Origin: Winslowiella toletana
GTDB lineage: Bacteria; Pseudomonadota; Gammaproteobacteria; Enterobacterales; Enterobacteriaceae
Reading direction: 5' to 3'
Assembly: GCF_017875465.1 (NCBI RefSeq)
Contig: NZ_JAGGMQ010000001.1
Coordinates: 2,232,001-2,296,000, forward strand
Length of the DNA: 64,000 bases
The number at the start of each line of letters is the position of its first letter. Position 1 is the stretch's first letter. Positions 47,782-57,542 of the stretch are shown piece by piece. Both the position numbers and the translations under genes were made by a program. The notes under the pieces were generated by a model. The model saw nothing but the letters and a program-made list of their open reading frames with translations. It was not told the DNA's origin and searched no databases.

Positions 47782-48798
47782 TTACTCAGTTAAACGCAAC
47801 AGCAGGTTTTTACCCGTTTCAGTCAGCCGGTAACGTTGCTGTGGACTTTGTGGTTTCTGCGGCAGCGTCATCTCAATCAGCTGGCTGTTAAGTGCGGGTT
47901 GCAGATAACGCTCGCGTAAAGACTTTCTGTCCTGCAATGCCAATGCATCCTGAATCTGTTCGCGCGACATTTCACCCTGTAAACTTCTCAACAACCTGGT
48001 AACTTGGGGGGTAACTTGGGGGGTAGCTTGGGGGGTAGCTTGGGGGGTCAGCGCTTCGGTTATCGCACTTAATATCATCTGCAACATAAATTCGACAAAA
48101 GCGGCGCAGTCGCTCTCTGCGGTGCTGCGATTGATAGCCTGATAATATTCGGCCTGATGATCATGCACCAGACTCTCCACCGGGATATGGCTAAAAAGCG
48201 GATTCCAGTGAGACATAATCAGCGTTTGCCATAAGCGCCCCATTCTTCCATTGCCATCGGCAAAAGGATGGATAAATTCAAATTCATAGTGAAAAACAGA
48301 GCTGGCAATTAGTGGTGGTAGCGAGGTAGTTTTTAGCCAGCCGAGTAGCTGTGACATTAACAACGGTACCCGGCTGGCAGGCGGCGCCATATGAATCACC
48401 GTCGAACCGCTCATCACGCCCACGCTTCCCGCTCGATAGATCCCTGCTTCAGACAACAATCCCTTCATCAATAGCTTATGTGCCGCTTTCAGATGCGACT
48501 CCTGCCAGGCTTGCCAGCGCGGTAGTTCGCGATAGCAGGCAATGGCATTCTCCGCTTCGAGAATATCCACCGGCGGAGCAATAACCCGTTTTCCGTCGAG
48601 AATAGCGGTAATCTGCGCTTCACTCAGGGTATTGCCTTCGATCGCCAGTGACCCCTGAATGGTGCGGATTCGGTTAATACGCCGCAGTTTTAATGCCTGC
48701 TCCTGCTGGATCTCAAGCCGTGCGCAGGCGGCGCCAATCTCGGTCGCCAGCGAGACAATCAATGGGGTCAGGGTCACAGGTGGGCTATAAGCAGTCAT
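47782..48798 (-). CDS. Fic-domain protein (AMPylase-type) with C-terminal winged helix
   Basis: 338 residues. The Fic motif HPFADGNGRMGR starts at residue 177, and the inhibitory (S/T)xxxE(G/N) motif SLAIEG is in the N-terminal Fic_N helix (residues 50-55), making this a self-inhibited class II Fic protein. A run of TPQA/TPQV tetrapeptides links the Fic core to a C-terminal winged-helix domain that ends in RYRLTETGKNLLLRL. Such proteins transfer AMP to targets and some act as regulators; the target here is unknown. Confidence 0.87.
   Translation of the reverse strand: MTAYSPPVTLTPLIVSLATEIGAACARLEIQQEQALKLRRINRIRTIQGSLAIEGNTLSEAQITAILDGKRVIAPPVDILEAENAIACYRELPRWQAWQESHLKAAHKLLMKGLLSEAGIYRAGSVGVMSGSTVIHMAPPASRVPLLMSQLLGWLKTTSLPPLIASSVFHYEFEFIHPFADGNGRMGRLWQTLIMSHWNPLFSHIPVESLVHDHQAEYYQAINRSTAESDCAAFVEFMLQMILSAITEALTPQATPQATPQVTPQVTRLLRSLQGEMSREQIQDALALQDRKSLRERYLQPALNSQLIEMTLPQKPQSPQQRYRLTETGKNLLLRLTE
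48001..48050. repeat. 12-bp tandem repeats inside the Fic gene
   Basis: Four near-perfect copies of a GGGGGGTAACTT/GGGGGGTAGCTT unit encode repeated Thr-Pro-Gln-(Ala/Val). As 12 is a multiple of three, gain or loss of a unit changes linker length without a frameshift. Confidence 0.85.
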
Positions 48799-48897
48799 TG
48801 GGTCCGGAAAAAGATAAAAGATTCAGCAAAGGTTATCCTGAAACCTTACCCCGACCCCAGAAATAATTCACCCGCCAGCTGGCGGGTGAATGAAAAA

Positions 48898-49194
48898 TCA
48901 GTCTAACAGTTGTCGACCTAAGGTCGGATTCGAATGCAGTAACTTCATCAGCTTCTGCGCGGTGCCTGACGGCCTGGTGCGCTTCGCTTCCCAACTTTTA
49001 ACCGAAGAGATACTCACACCCATCACCCGGGCGAATTCATCAACCTGCATGCCGGTAATTTCCCGCAATCGTTGTGGTTCTGGCATTGATACGGATTCGG
49101 CCTGCAAGGCGGGAGCAACTTTGATAACTTCACGAGCTAAAACGATCTGTTCCAGACTACTTAACAGCTCAAACATAGGGTCTTTATTTTCCAT
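48898..49194 (-). CDS. Xre-family HTH regulator, antitoxin-like, without a partner
   Basis: 98 residues, AGGAG 7 nt before the ATG. The C-terminal helix-turn-helix (TGMQVDEFARVMGVSISSVKS, quoted here as MQVDEFARVMGV and SVKSWEAKRTRPSG) is typical of HigA/MqsA/NadS-type antitoxins. In that family the toxin gene precedes the antitoxin, but 49195-49389 has no frame of the right kind. A palindrome at 48869-48888 (CACCCGCCAG/CTGGCGGGTG) follows the stop and may be its terminator or operator. Confidence 0.75.
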   Translation of the reverse strand: MENKDPMFELLSSLEQIVLAREVIKVAPALQAESVSMPEPQRLREITGMQVDEFARVMGVSISSVKSWEAKRTRPSGTAQKLMKLLHSNPTLGRQLLD

Positions 49195-49389
49195 CGAGAA
49201 CTCCTTTACGACTCACAATGAAATGACATTAATCGGCACCAGAGGGAGAACGCCAAAAGCCAGGCGCTCAAGGCTGGTTCCCTGCAGCCGGAGAGATCGT
49301 CAGGTCAGCGCAGGGAAAGCCAGGATCCTAAGTATTAGTTGAAGGCCAGCGAATTGCGCCCACTTTTTTGACTATTTTTTCATCTTGCT

Positions 49390-52300
49390 TTATGAGTCTG
49401 AGGTCTCAATCAACAGCAACAGTTGCCCCGCCTGGACTTGCTGGCCTGGAGTACGCTGCAGCGCGCGAATTTTGCCACTGACCGGCGCGGTAATCGGGAT
49501 CTCCATCTTCATCGATTCCAGGATACCGACGGTCTCACCGGCATTAATTATGCTGCCAGGCTCCACCAGCCACTGCCACAGGCTGCCGGCAATCTGACTC
49601 TCCACGCCGCAGCAGTTATCGGGGATGGTTTCGACTTGCTGCATCTCGTTCGGCAAACTGCTGTCAAAGGTAAACTGGCCGTCGGCGCGCCAGCGCGCCA
49701 GCTCCTGATCGAAAGCCTGCTGACGCCGTTGCTGAAAAGCATCGATCGCCGTTTGCTGCTGCTCCAGCTCTGCCTGATAGCCTGCAAGACTGAACTCCCC
49801 CTCCTCGACGCGCAACGGATAGTCGCCCCACGGGAAACGCTCACGGATCTCCAGCAACGCTTCGGCACTGACCGGATAAAAGCGGATCTGATCGAAAAAG
49901 CGCAGCAGCCACGGCTGATGAAAGGCTGCGGTTTGGCGATCGCGGTTCCACATCTGCAGGGTGCGACCCACAAACTGATAACCTCCCGGCCCTTCCATGC
50001 CGTAGACACACATATAGGCGCCGCCAATGCCCACTGAATTCTCGGCGGTCCAGGTACGCGCCGGATTGTATTTGGTGGTCACCAGCCGATGGCGCGGATC
50101 GAGCGGCGTGGCAACCGGCGCGCCAAGGTAGACATCTCCCAGCCCCATCACCAGATAACGGGCGCTAAATACGATCTCTTTCACCTGTTCAACCGAATCC
50201 AGTCCGTTAATACGACGAATAAATTCGATATTGCTCGGGCACCAGGGCGCGTCTGGCCGCACCGACTGGGTATAACGGGTAATCGCCTCGCGACAGGCGC
50301 CATCGTCCCAGCTGAGCGGCAGCCAGACGGTGCGTGACGGCACGGTGGCGGCCTGCAACGAACCGAGCGCGCTATCAGCCTCACAAATTTGCGCCAGTAG
50401 CTGTTCACGCGGACAGATCAGACTATTAAAGTGGATTTGCAGCGAACGGATACCCGGCGTCAGTTCCAGCCGGCCATTAACGGGATGCTGCTCCAGCCAC
50501 TGCATCAGCGCATGAACACGAAAACGCAGGGCGATATCCAGCTGCTGCTCGCCATATTCCACCAGCAGGAAGCGATCCCCGGCGGCGCGAATGGTCAGCG
50601 ACGGCAGCGCGCCTGCGGCATCGTGGGTGTACAGCAACGGATCGCTGCGCGTGGCGCTTAACGCTCCCTGCGGCTGATGGCTTAGCGTCGCCACTTCCTG
50701 CTCGCTCAGCAATGCCAGGCGATCGGCCTCCGCCAGTGTGACCGGCACAAAACGCAGGCTATCGCCCGCTTTAAGTTGTCCCACCTGCCAGAGATCGGCG
50801 GCAATTACCGTCGCCGGACAGACAAATCCGCCCAGCGATGGCCCGTCCGGCCCCAGAATCACCGGCATATCGCCGGTAAAGTCGATAGTGCCAAAGGCGT
50901 AAGCATTATCATGAATATTTGACGGATGCATTCCTGCTTCGCCGCCATCGCTGCGCGCCCACTCCGGCTTCGGTCCAATCAGACGCACGCCGGTGCGGCT
51001 GGAGTTGTAATGCACCTGCCACTCCGCGCTAAAAAAGCTATCGATATCCTCAGGCGTAAAGAAATCTGGCGCACCATGCGGGCCATACACCACCCGCAGC
51101 TGCCACTGATGCGACATCGCCGGGGTCAGCGCCGCTGGCAGCGCGGCGGACGGACGCACCGCGGGAGCGGCCAGATGCAGCACATCGCCCGCGCGCAGCT
51201 GCCGGCCAGCATGGCCGCCAAATTTACCCAGCGTAAAAGTGCTGCGGCTGCCAAGATATTGCGGGCAGTCAATGCCGCCCGCCAGCAGCAGATAACTGCG
51301 ACAACCGGCATCACGAATATCCCCCAGCGCCAGCGTCTGTCCGGCGCGGGCATTAATGATTTCATTGTGTTTAACCGGCTGCTGATCGAGCCGCGCATCG
51401 ATCTGCGCCCCGCTAATCACCAGCGCGCAATCACGATTAAAGCGCAATGTCGGGCCGTGCAGGGTGATCTCCAGTCCGGCGGCATCCGGGTGATTGCCGA
51501 GCAGCTGATTCGCCAGGCGGAAGGAGCGGCTGTCGAACGGGCCGGACGGCGGCACGCCAACATGCCAGTAGCCGATACGGCCCGAGGCGTCCTGAATGGT
51601 GGTCAGGGTGCCGCCGCTGATAATCTCCAGCGTGGCGGGCGACCAGCTGATATTGCCCAGCGTGGCGGTAATCACCCGCCCCTGCTGCACTTCTGGCAGC
51701 CTCAGCAGATGGCGCAGCCAGCGCAGATTGGTTTCGATGCCGTACAGCTGGCTGTTATCCAGCGCTTCCGCCAGCGACGCTAATGCGGCAGGGCGATCGT
51801 CGGCATGAACAATCAGCTTCGCCAGCATCGGATCGTAAAACGGCGAGACTTCATTGCCGCTGTCCAGCCAGCGGTCGATACGCAATGTGCCGCGCGACAC
51901 CTGTTGCGGGAAGTGAACCTGACTTAGCAGTCCGGCGCCCGGCTGGAACTGGCGCGCCGGATCTTCCGCATACAGCCGCACCTGGATGGCATGGCCCTGC
52001 GGACGGCTCGGTAAGCTGGCCAGATCCGGCAGCGTACCGGCGCCAAGTTGTACCATCCAGCGCACAATATCGACGCCATACACCATCTCGGTCACGCCAT
52101 GCTCCACCTGCAAGCGGGTATTCACTTCAAGAAACCAGAACTGCTGCTGCTGTTCGTCATAAACATACTCGACGGTCCCTGCGCTGCGATAGCTGACCGC
52201 CTGACACAGGCGCACGGCGGTGGCCTGTAACTGCTGGCGCTGCGCCTCGCTCAGTCCAGGCGCGGGCGTCTCTTCAATCACTTTCTGGTTACGGCGCTGT

Positions 52301-52989
52301 GCGGAACAGTCGCGTTCACCCAGCGCCAGCACCTGGCCTTTACCGTCGCCAAACACCTGCACTTCGATATGGCGCGCACGGGCGATAAATTTCTCCAAAA
52401 AAACGCCATCGTCGGCGAAATTATTACCTGCCAGACGTTTTACGCGGGTAAAAGCATCGATCAGTTGCGACCGGTCATCACAACGCTGCATACCAATACC
52501 GCCGCCACCGGCGGTACTTTTTAGCATCACCGGATAACCAATCTCGCTGGCTGCCACACAGGCAGCATCCATATCCCGTAGCAGACCGCTTCCCGGCAGC
52601 AGCGGCACCGCGTTCTGCTGCGCCAGCTCCCGCGCCCGATGTTTAAGACCAAAGGCCGCCATCTGTTCCACGGTTGGGCCGAGGAACACCACCCCCGCCA
52701 GCTGGCAACGGGTAACAAATCCGGCGTTTTCACTGAGAAAACCGTAGCCCGGATGCACTGCCTCAGCGCCGGAGGTCGCCGCAATCGCCAGCAGCTTGTC
52801 CTGATCAAGATAGGTTTCCCGCACATTGCCGTCGCCCAGCGAAAAGGCTTCATCGGCCAGACGGACATGCATCGAATAGCGATCGGCTTCGGCATACACC
52901 GCTATCGCTTTAATCCCCATCTGTTTTAAGGTCCGGATAATGCGCACAGCGATGGCGCCACGGTTGGCAATTAATACGCGCTCAAACAT
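49390..52989 (-). CDS. Biotin-dependent guanidine (urea-type) carboxylase
   Basis: 1199 residues. Order: biotin carboxylase domain (about 1-450; ATP-grasp with KSTAGGGGIGM), a KipA-like domain (about 460-760; VPPSGPFDSR), a KipI-like domain (about 770-1000), a linker, and a biotinyl domain with ILESMKMEIPI (Lys near residue 1161). This is the urea carboxylase architecture without a fused allophanate hydrolase. The operon starts with a guanidine-I riboswitch and contains both DUF1989 proteins, so the physiological substrate is most likely guanidine, giving carboxyguanidine (established for riboswitch-linked homologues). Last gene of the operon. Confidence 0.9.
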   Translation of the reverse strand: MFERVLIANRGAIAVRIIRTLKQMGIKAIAVYAEADRYSMHVRLADEAFSLGDGNVRETYLDQDKLLAIAATSGAEAVHPGYGFLSENAGFVTRCQLAGVVFLGPTVEQMAAFGLKHRARELAQQNAVPLLPGSGLLRDMDAACVAASEIGYPVMLKSTAGGGGIGMQRCDDRSQLIDAFTRVKRLAGNNFADDGVFLEKFIARARHIEVQVFGDGKGQVLALGERDCSAQRRNQKVIEETPAPGLSEAQRQQLQATAVRLCQAVSYRSAGTVEYVYDEQQQQFWFLEVNTRLQVEHGVTEMVYGVDIVRWMVQLGAGTLPDLASLPSRPQGHAIQVRLYAEDPARQFQPGAGLLSQVHFPQQVSRGTLRIDRWLDSGNEVSPFYDPMLAKLIVHADDRPAALASLAEALDNSQLYGIETNLRWLRHLLRLPEVQQGRVITATLGNISWSPATLEIISGGTLTTIQDASGRIGYWHVGVPPSGPFDSRSFRLANQLLGNHPDAAGLEITLHGPTLRFNRDCALVISGAQIDARLDQQPVKHNEIINARAGQTLALGDIRDAGCRSYLLLAGGIDCPQYLGSRSTFTLGKFGGHAGRQLRAGDVLHLAAPAVRPSAALPAALTPAMSHQWQLRVVYGPHGAPDFFTPEDIDSFFSAEWQVHYNSSRTGVRLIGPKPEWARSDGGEAGMHPSNIHDNAYAFGTIDFTGDMPVILGPDGPSLGGFVCPATVIAADLWQVGQLKAGDSLRFVPVTLAEADRLALLSEQEVATLSHQPQGALSATRSDPLLYTHDAAGALPSLTIRAAGDRFLLVEYGEQQLDIALRFRVHALMQWLEQHPVNGRLELTPGIRSLQIHFNSLICPREQLLAQICEADSALGSLQAATVPSRTVWLPLSWDDGACREAITRYTQSVRPDAPWCPSNIEFIRRINGLDSVEQVKEIVFSARYLVMGLGDVYLGAPVATPLDPRHRLVTTKYNPARTWTAENSVGIGGAYMCVYGMEGPGGYQFVGRTLQMWNRDRQTAAFHQPWLLRFFDQIRFYPVSAEALLEIRERFPWGDYPLRVEEGEFSLAGYQAELEQQQTAIDAFQQRRQQAFDQELARWRADGQFTFDSSLPNEMQQVETIPDNCCGVESQIAGSLWQWLVEPGSIINAGETVGILESMKMEIPITAPVSGKIRALQRTPGQQVQAGQLLLLIETSDS

Positions 52990-53076
52990 GACAAAAGTCT
53001 CATTCAGGCAGGTCGTCCTGCGGGGATAGTGACGCTTTAGTTCAGGGCTGGCGGGTCGTCCCGCAGCGTCAGAGAT

Positions 53077-53712
53077 TTACCACACCGTGACGGCGACAGG
53101 CGTCGGGTTATATCCGTTACAAGGATTGTTCAGCTGCGGACAGTTCGAAATCAGCACCAGCACATTGATATGCGCCACCAGCTCGACATATTTGCCCGGC
53201 GCGGAGATGCCGTCGGCAAAGGTCAGTCCGCCCGCTGCGGTCACCGGCACATTCATAAAGAAATTAATGTTATGGGTGATATCGCGGCGCGTCAGGCCAT
53301 ATTCCGGATGTTCAGCGACCGCCAGCATCCAGCTGTCGCGACAGGCGTGCATATGCCGTTTTTCAAGGTCGTAGCGCACCGTATTACTCTCAGTGGAACA
53401 GGCGCCGCCAAGGGTGTCGTGACGGCCACAGGTATCGGCGCTAATCGTCAGCATCGGGCGGTCGTCATTGGAGCGCAGCACGCTGCCCGCGCTCAGAAAC
53501 ACATTACGCTGCCCGCGCAGCGTATCGCTGACGCTATAGCGCTCGGCAGTATCGTCGGCGTTAAAAAACAGCGTATCAGCCGCCTGATTACCTTCGAGAT
53601 CGGTAATGCGCAGCGTCTGTCCGGCTTCAATGCGCTGCAACCAGTAGTCACCGGCGGCAATGGTATGGTTCAGGCTGGCCAGCGCCGGATTGTTGGAACT
53701 CTGTTTGATCAT
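53077..53712 (-). CDS. DUF1989 protein, carboxyguanidine deiminase subunit (UAAP2-like)
   Basis: 211 residues from ATG 53712, with AAGGAG 6 nt upstream; the longer frame starting at 53826 lies inside the neighbour. DUF1989 metal-site residues are visible in [11 protein letters not shown] and in the [12 protein letters not shown]-terminus. Often named urea amidolyase-associated protein 2. In guanidine operons, the two DUF1989 proteins form the CgdAB deiminase, which turns carboxyguanidine into allophanate and ammonia. Confidence 0.88.
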   Translation of the reverse strand: MIKQSSNNPALASLNHTIAAGDYWLQRIEAGQTLRITDLEGNQAADTLFFNADDTAERYSVSDTLRGQRNVFLSAGSVLRSNDDRPMLTISADTCGRHDTLGGACSTESNTVRYDLEKRHMHACRDSWMLAVAEHPEYGLTRRDITHNINFFMNVPVTAAGGLTFADGISAPGKYVELVAHINVLVLISNCPQLNNPCNGYNPTPVAVTVW

Positions 53713-53722
53713 CTGTTTCTCC

Positions 53723-54433
53723 TTAAAGCGCTGCACCAAGGTGATAAAGCTGGTTATTGCGCAGACCGCGCTGATTTTCATCAGGTTGCAGGCAGATTTC
53801 CGGCAGTGGCGCAGGCTCGCCATCAATTACGATACCCAGCGCCCCGCGCGGATAACTGCTGGCGGCGCTCAGCGGGTGCGGACAGGTATGCAGCAGCAGC
53901 AGGGTATCCATGGCGAAACGCAGAGTGACCTGCGCGCCTTTCTCCCCCTGGCGAATCAGCTGTAACTCACCGTTATCGCTGCAGTGCACCTCCGCAAAGA
54001 AATTGACGCAGGCGGCCATATCGCGTTTGCCGAGGCCATATTTCGCCAGCTCAACCAGAAAACTGTCATAGCCATTCTGGTGCCAGTCATTGCGCGCCTG
54101 CTGATAATCACGCGCGCCAAACTGTTCCGCCACCTGGCGGGCATTGGCGGTGCCGCAGACGCTCTCATGCCAGCCGAAGCTGTCCTGCTCGATGCCGCAG
54201 AAAATACGTCCCATATCGGAATAGAGACAGTGTCCGGCGGTAAGACGAAACGTGTGCTGACACTTCAGGCTGTCCGGCGCGTTATAGCGCTCCAGCGGGT
54301 TATTGGGGTTGTACATCAGCATGCCGACGTTCACCCCGCCCTGCAGATCGGTAAGTTGCAGCGCACTGCCACTGCGCATTAACAGCGACCAGTGTGCGCC
54401 TGCGGGCAACCGGGTTTGGTAACGACTACTCAT
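53723..54433 (-). CDS. DUF1989 protein, carboxyguanidine deiminase subunit (UAAP1-like)
   Basis: 236 residues from ATG 54433, with GGAGG 4-5 nt upstream. Key segments [24 protein letters not shown] and [10 protein letters not shown] match DUF1989. Partner of the next gene (10 bp away) in the predicted heteromeric deiminase. It lies 10 bp after the ABC ATPase gene. Confidence 0.88.
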   Translation of the reverse strand: MSSRYQTRLPAGAHWSLLMRSGSALQLTDLQGGVNVGMLMYNPNNPLERYNAPDSLKCQHTFRLTAGHCLYSDMGRIFCGIEQDSFGWHESVCGTANARQVAEQFGARDYQQARNDWHQNGYDSFLVELAKYGLGKRDMAACVNFFAEVHCSDNGELQLIRQGEKGAQVTLRFAMDTLLLLHTCPHPLSAASSYPRGALGIVIDGEPAPLPEICLQPDENQRGLRNNQLYHLGAAL

Positions 54434-54443
54434 AATGCCTCCT

Positions 54444-55208
54444 TCAGGCAACCTGTGGTTGCCGCAGTTCTGGCCCGGCAGAGCGATGACTCTCCAGCGG
54501 GATATCGTAGGTAATGGTGGCGCCCCAGGCGTCAGGGGCGTGGGGATCGTGACGCAGCTTGTCGAACACCAGCAGCCGCGATCCAAGGGTAAAGCCCTCT
54601 TTCAGATCGTGGGTGATCATAAAGATGGTCAGCCCGTGGGTTTGCCACAGTTCGCCGATCAATTGCTGCATTTCGCCGCGAATGCCCGGATCTAACGCGC
54701 CAAAAGGCTCATCAAGCAGCAAAATCCGTGGCCGCTTCATCAGCGCCTGCGCCAGCGCCAGACGCTGCTGCATACCGCCGGAAAGCTGATGCGGGTACTT
54801 GTTCTGCGCCTGCTCCAGACCTACCTGCGCCAGCATCTCCTGCGCACGCTGCCTGATCACACGCCGTTTTTTGCCCCAGACGCGTCCCAGCCAGCGCGCT
54901 TCACTGAACTCATCAGCCAGCATCACATTGCCGATCACCGTCAGATGCGGAAACACTGAGTAGCGCTGAAATACCACGCCGCGATGGGCATCCGGTTCAT
55001 CCGGCATCGGCTTGCCATCCAGCAGCAGCTGGCCATTGCTCGGGCTTTCGGTTCCCAGCAACATATTGAGAAAAGTGGTTTTGCCACAGCCGGACGCGCC
55101 GACAATCGAGACAAACTCTCCCTCCTCGACGCTGATATTCAGCCGTTCCAGCACCACCTGCTGGCCGTAATGTTTTTCCAGATTTTTCAGTTCCAGTAGC
55201 GCCATCAT
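54444..55208 (-). CDS. NitT/TauT-type ABC transporter ATPase
   Basis: 254 residues. Walker A GASGCGKTT, signature LSGGMQQR, Walker B ILLLDEPFGALD. The start overlaps the permease stop as TAATG. It energises import by the adjacent permease and binding protein, probably of guanidine or a related compound (inference from the riboswitch). Confidence 0.92.
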   Translation of the reverse strand: MMALLELKNLEKHYGQQVVLERLNISVEEGEFVSIVGASGCGKTTFLNMLLGTESPSNGQLLLDGKPMPDEPDAHRGVVFQRYSVFPHLTVIGNVMLADEFSEARWLGRVWGKKRRVIRQRAQEMLAQVGLEQAQNKYPHQLSGGMQQRLALAQALMKRPRILLLDEPFGALDPGIRGEMQQLIGELWQTHGLTIFMITHDLKEGFTLGSRLLVFDKLRHDPHAPDAWGATITYDIPLESHRSAGPELRQPQVA

Positions 55209-56029
55209 TATTTCCCCTGGTTGGCGTGATACCACGGCCAGCAACGGCGGCTAATGGTGCGCAGTAACAGATCGAGCGCGAAGGCCAGCAATGTAATCCA
55301 CGCCACATACGGCAGGATCACATCCATCGCCAGATAACGACGCATCAGGAAGATGCGGTAGCCCAGCCCTTCGGTGGCGGCAATAGCTTCAGCGGCAATC
55401 AGAAACAGCCAGGCTGAACAGAGCGACAGGCGCACCGCATCGAACAGACGCGGCATCAGCTGCGGCAGCACCACCCGCCACATAATCTGCGCGCTATGGC
55501 CGCCCAGCGTCTGCGCTTTTACCAGTTGCTCACGCGGGATCGCCTGCACCTGCAGCTGTAAATCACGGGCGATCAGCGGCGTAATACCAATAATAATCAG
55601 CACCACTTTCGACAGTTCGCCGAGGCCAAAGCTGATAAACAGAATCGGCAGAATCGCCAGCGGCGGCACCAGCGCAAACAGCGTGATAACCGGCGAAAAA
55701 AAGGCGCGGATCACCGGCAGCGCGCCGCAGAACAGCCCGAGCGCCAGCGCCAGCAGCGCGCTCAGCACCACGCCAGTCAGCAGGCGCAGCAGGCTGGCGA
55801 CGGTATCCACCCATAACAGATACTCGCCGCTACGCGGACTGGGCTGAAACGCCATGCGGTACACCGCTTCGCCCATCGCGTTAAAGCCGGGCAGCAACTT
55901 ATCCGCCGCATTGACGCTCAGCCGTGCATCCGAAGCCATCAGATAAATCAGCAGCAACGCCAGCAGCGGCAGAAATCCCATCAGATAACGGGTCAACGGC
56001 ACCGGTTGATAGTTGATTATTTTGCGCAT
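55208..56029 (-). CDS. NitT/TauT-type ABC transporter permease
   Basis: 273 residues, about six TM helices and a BPD_transp_1 EAA loop (VKAQTLGGHSAQIMWRVVLP). Lies 15 bp after the binding-protein gene and overlaps the ATPase gene. Confidence 0.92.
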   Translation of the reverse strand: MRKIINYQPVPLTRYLMGFLPLLALLLIYLMASDARLSVNAADKLLPGFNAMGEAVYRMAFQPSPRSGEYLLWVDTVASLLRLLTGVVLSALLALALGLFCGALPVIRAFFSPVITLFALVPPLAILPILFISFGLGELSKVVLIIIGITPLIARDLQLQVQAIPREQLVKAQTLGGHSAQIMWRVVLPQLMPRLFDAVRLSLCSAWLFLIAAEAIAATEGLGYRIFLMRRYLAMDVILPYVAWITLLAFALDLLLRTISRRCWPWYHANQGK

Positions 56030-56044
56030 CTGGCGTTCCTCGCT

Positions 56045-57100
56045 TTAAAGCTGACCGGCTGCGGCAAGTCTGGTGAACTCGTCGGTGAAACGTAATTTGA
56101 TATTGTCCGCATTGCCCCAGTTTCCGGCCGGGGTGGCGATGCCGACCACATCCGCGCCCGGCGCGCCCTCGCCCAGCAGGCCATGCTTAAACGAGAACTC
56201 GGCGACGCGCTGCATGGTGGCCTTCAGCTGTGGCGTGGAAATAAAATCGAGGGTGATTTTGGCATCGCTGAACAGATGCGTGGCGGCAAGTTGCTGCTCG
56301 AAACCGGCAAGATCGGTGCCGGACGCCTCGCCCATCTGGGTACGCGCGCTAACGGCGCTGGCGCTACTGCCGGACATGGTTTTCAGGGTTTCATACCAGG
56401 CGCCGGTCAGGGCTTTACCCAGCTCAGGATGCTGTTGCAGCGTGGCGGTGTTAACCACCAGCAGGTCGAGGATTTCGCCCGGGATCTGCGCAGAGGAGAA
56501 GACCAGATGGCTGCCCGGCTGCTTTTCCGCTTCGGCCAGCAGCGGGTTCCAGGTGACGATCGATTTCACATCGTCGGTGTTAAAGGCGGCAACCAGATCG
56601 GCATCCGCGGTATTCACCACTTTAATATCTTTTTCACTCAGGCCGGACTGCTCCAGCGCACGCGCCAGCAGGTAGTGCGATACCGAAAGCTCCACCAGAT
56701 TAACCGGCTGGCCTTTCAGTGACGCCACGTTACCCGCGCCTTTAAGCAGAATGCCGTCGTTACCGTTGGAGTAGTCGCCAACGATCAGCGCAGTGCTGTC
56801 AACGCCGCCGGTGGCCGGAATGGTCAGCGCATCCATATTGGTCATGGTGCAGCCGTCAAAGCCACCGGCGGTGTACTGGTTTACCGACTCGATATAGTCA
56901 TTCACCTGCACAAACTGGATATCGATGCCGTACTTATCCGCCCATTTTTTGACAATACCGCTCTGCCGGGCGTAATCCCACGGCATCCAGCCCGCATAGA
57001 TTGACCAGCAGATTTTAAATGAAGGTTTTGCCGCAAAGGCATTTACGCTGAACAGCGCGATGGTGCAGAGAAGTAGCAGTCGTTGGCAGGCTTTAAACAT
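56045..57100 (-). CDS. Periplasmic substrate-binding protein, guanidine operon
   Basis: 351 residues with a signal peptide ending AFAAK and an NMT1/TauA-like fold (ICWSIYAGWMPWDYA). First gene after the riboswitch; AGAGGA lies 6-7 nt before the ATG. Homologues are commonly found in urea-carboxylase/DUF1989 clusters. Ligand not identifiable from sequence; guanidine is likely given the control element. Confidence 0.9.
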   Translation of the reverse strand: MFKACQRLLLLCTIALFSVNAFAAKPSFKICWSIYAGWMPWDYARQSGIVKKWADKYGIDIQFVQVNDYIESVNQYTAGGFDGCTMTNMDALTIPATGGVDSTALIVGDYSNGNDGILLKGAGNVASLKGQPVNLVELSVSHYLLARALEQSGLSEKDIKVVNTADADLVAAFNTDDVKSIVTWNPLLAEAEKQPGSHLVFSSAQIPGEILDLLVVNTATLQQHPELGKALTGAWYETLKTMSGSSASAVSARTQMGEASGTDLAGFEQQLAATHLFSDAKITLDFISTPQLKATMQRVAEFSFKHGLLGEGAPGADVVGIATPAGNWGNADNIKLRFTDEFTRLAAAGQL

Positions 57101-57164
57101 GGTGGTTCCTCTGACGTTGGCGGAAGAATAAATAGCAGGAGGCAGCGAGCGATGTTCGCGCTAT

Positions 57165-57250
57165 CCTCCCGGGCTTTTATCCCGCCGTGTAACCGCCAGA
57201 GGGCGGTCGGTCACTCTCGGACCAGCGTCTTGCGACCGGAACCCTAGTGA
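57165..57250 (-). ncRNA. Guanidine-I (ykkC) riboswitch
   Basis: The minus strand shows the three conserved blocks in order: CTAGGGTTCCG (57247-57237), CTGGTCCGAGAG (57225-57214), and ACACGGCGGGATAAAAGCCC, followed by GGGAGG (57190-57165), with a variable hairpin between them. This is the guanidine-I aptamer consensus. A downstream GGAGG...CCTCC hairpin (57144-57169) could compete with the last aptamer stem as the expression platform. It lies 65 bp upstream of the binding-protein start and would switch on the operon when guanidine is bound. Confidence 0.95.
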
Positions 57251-57542
57251 CCCATTTGCAAATTGTGTGGCGACACCGGTATTCCTCCGCTATCGCTCCT
57301 GCATGTCATCAGTAACAAGCAAAATGGATACCAGGTTGGTAATCATCTGTTTTATATCGTTTATTATGCGGAGAGTTGAAGAACAAGCACCATAAACGCA
57401 CCTCAATGCGGCATATCTGCACCAATCCGACGCAATCGCCTGGCGCTTATTATCAGCTGGAGCAGTAGCGTTAAATTCGCGGCGAAAAAATAATTGCCGT
57501 TTAAATTCAACAATCTGGATTAAAAATCATCCAATCCGATCC

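Noticed and set aside
49195..49389. Hidden toxin gene beside the Xre regulator
   Set aside because: Both strands have early stops in all frames apart from short antisense pieces; nothing resembles RelE, HigB or MqsR.
53713..54586. Upstream extensions of the DUF1989, ABC ATPase, yiaF and mtlA frames
   Set aside because: In each case a strong ribosome site precedes an internal ATG that matches the family N-terminus, and the extension overlaps a neighbour or leader.
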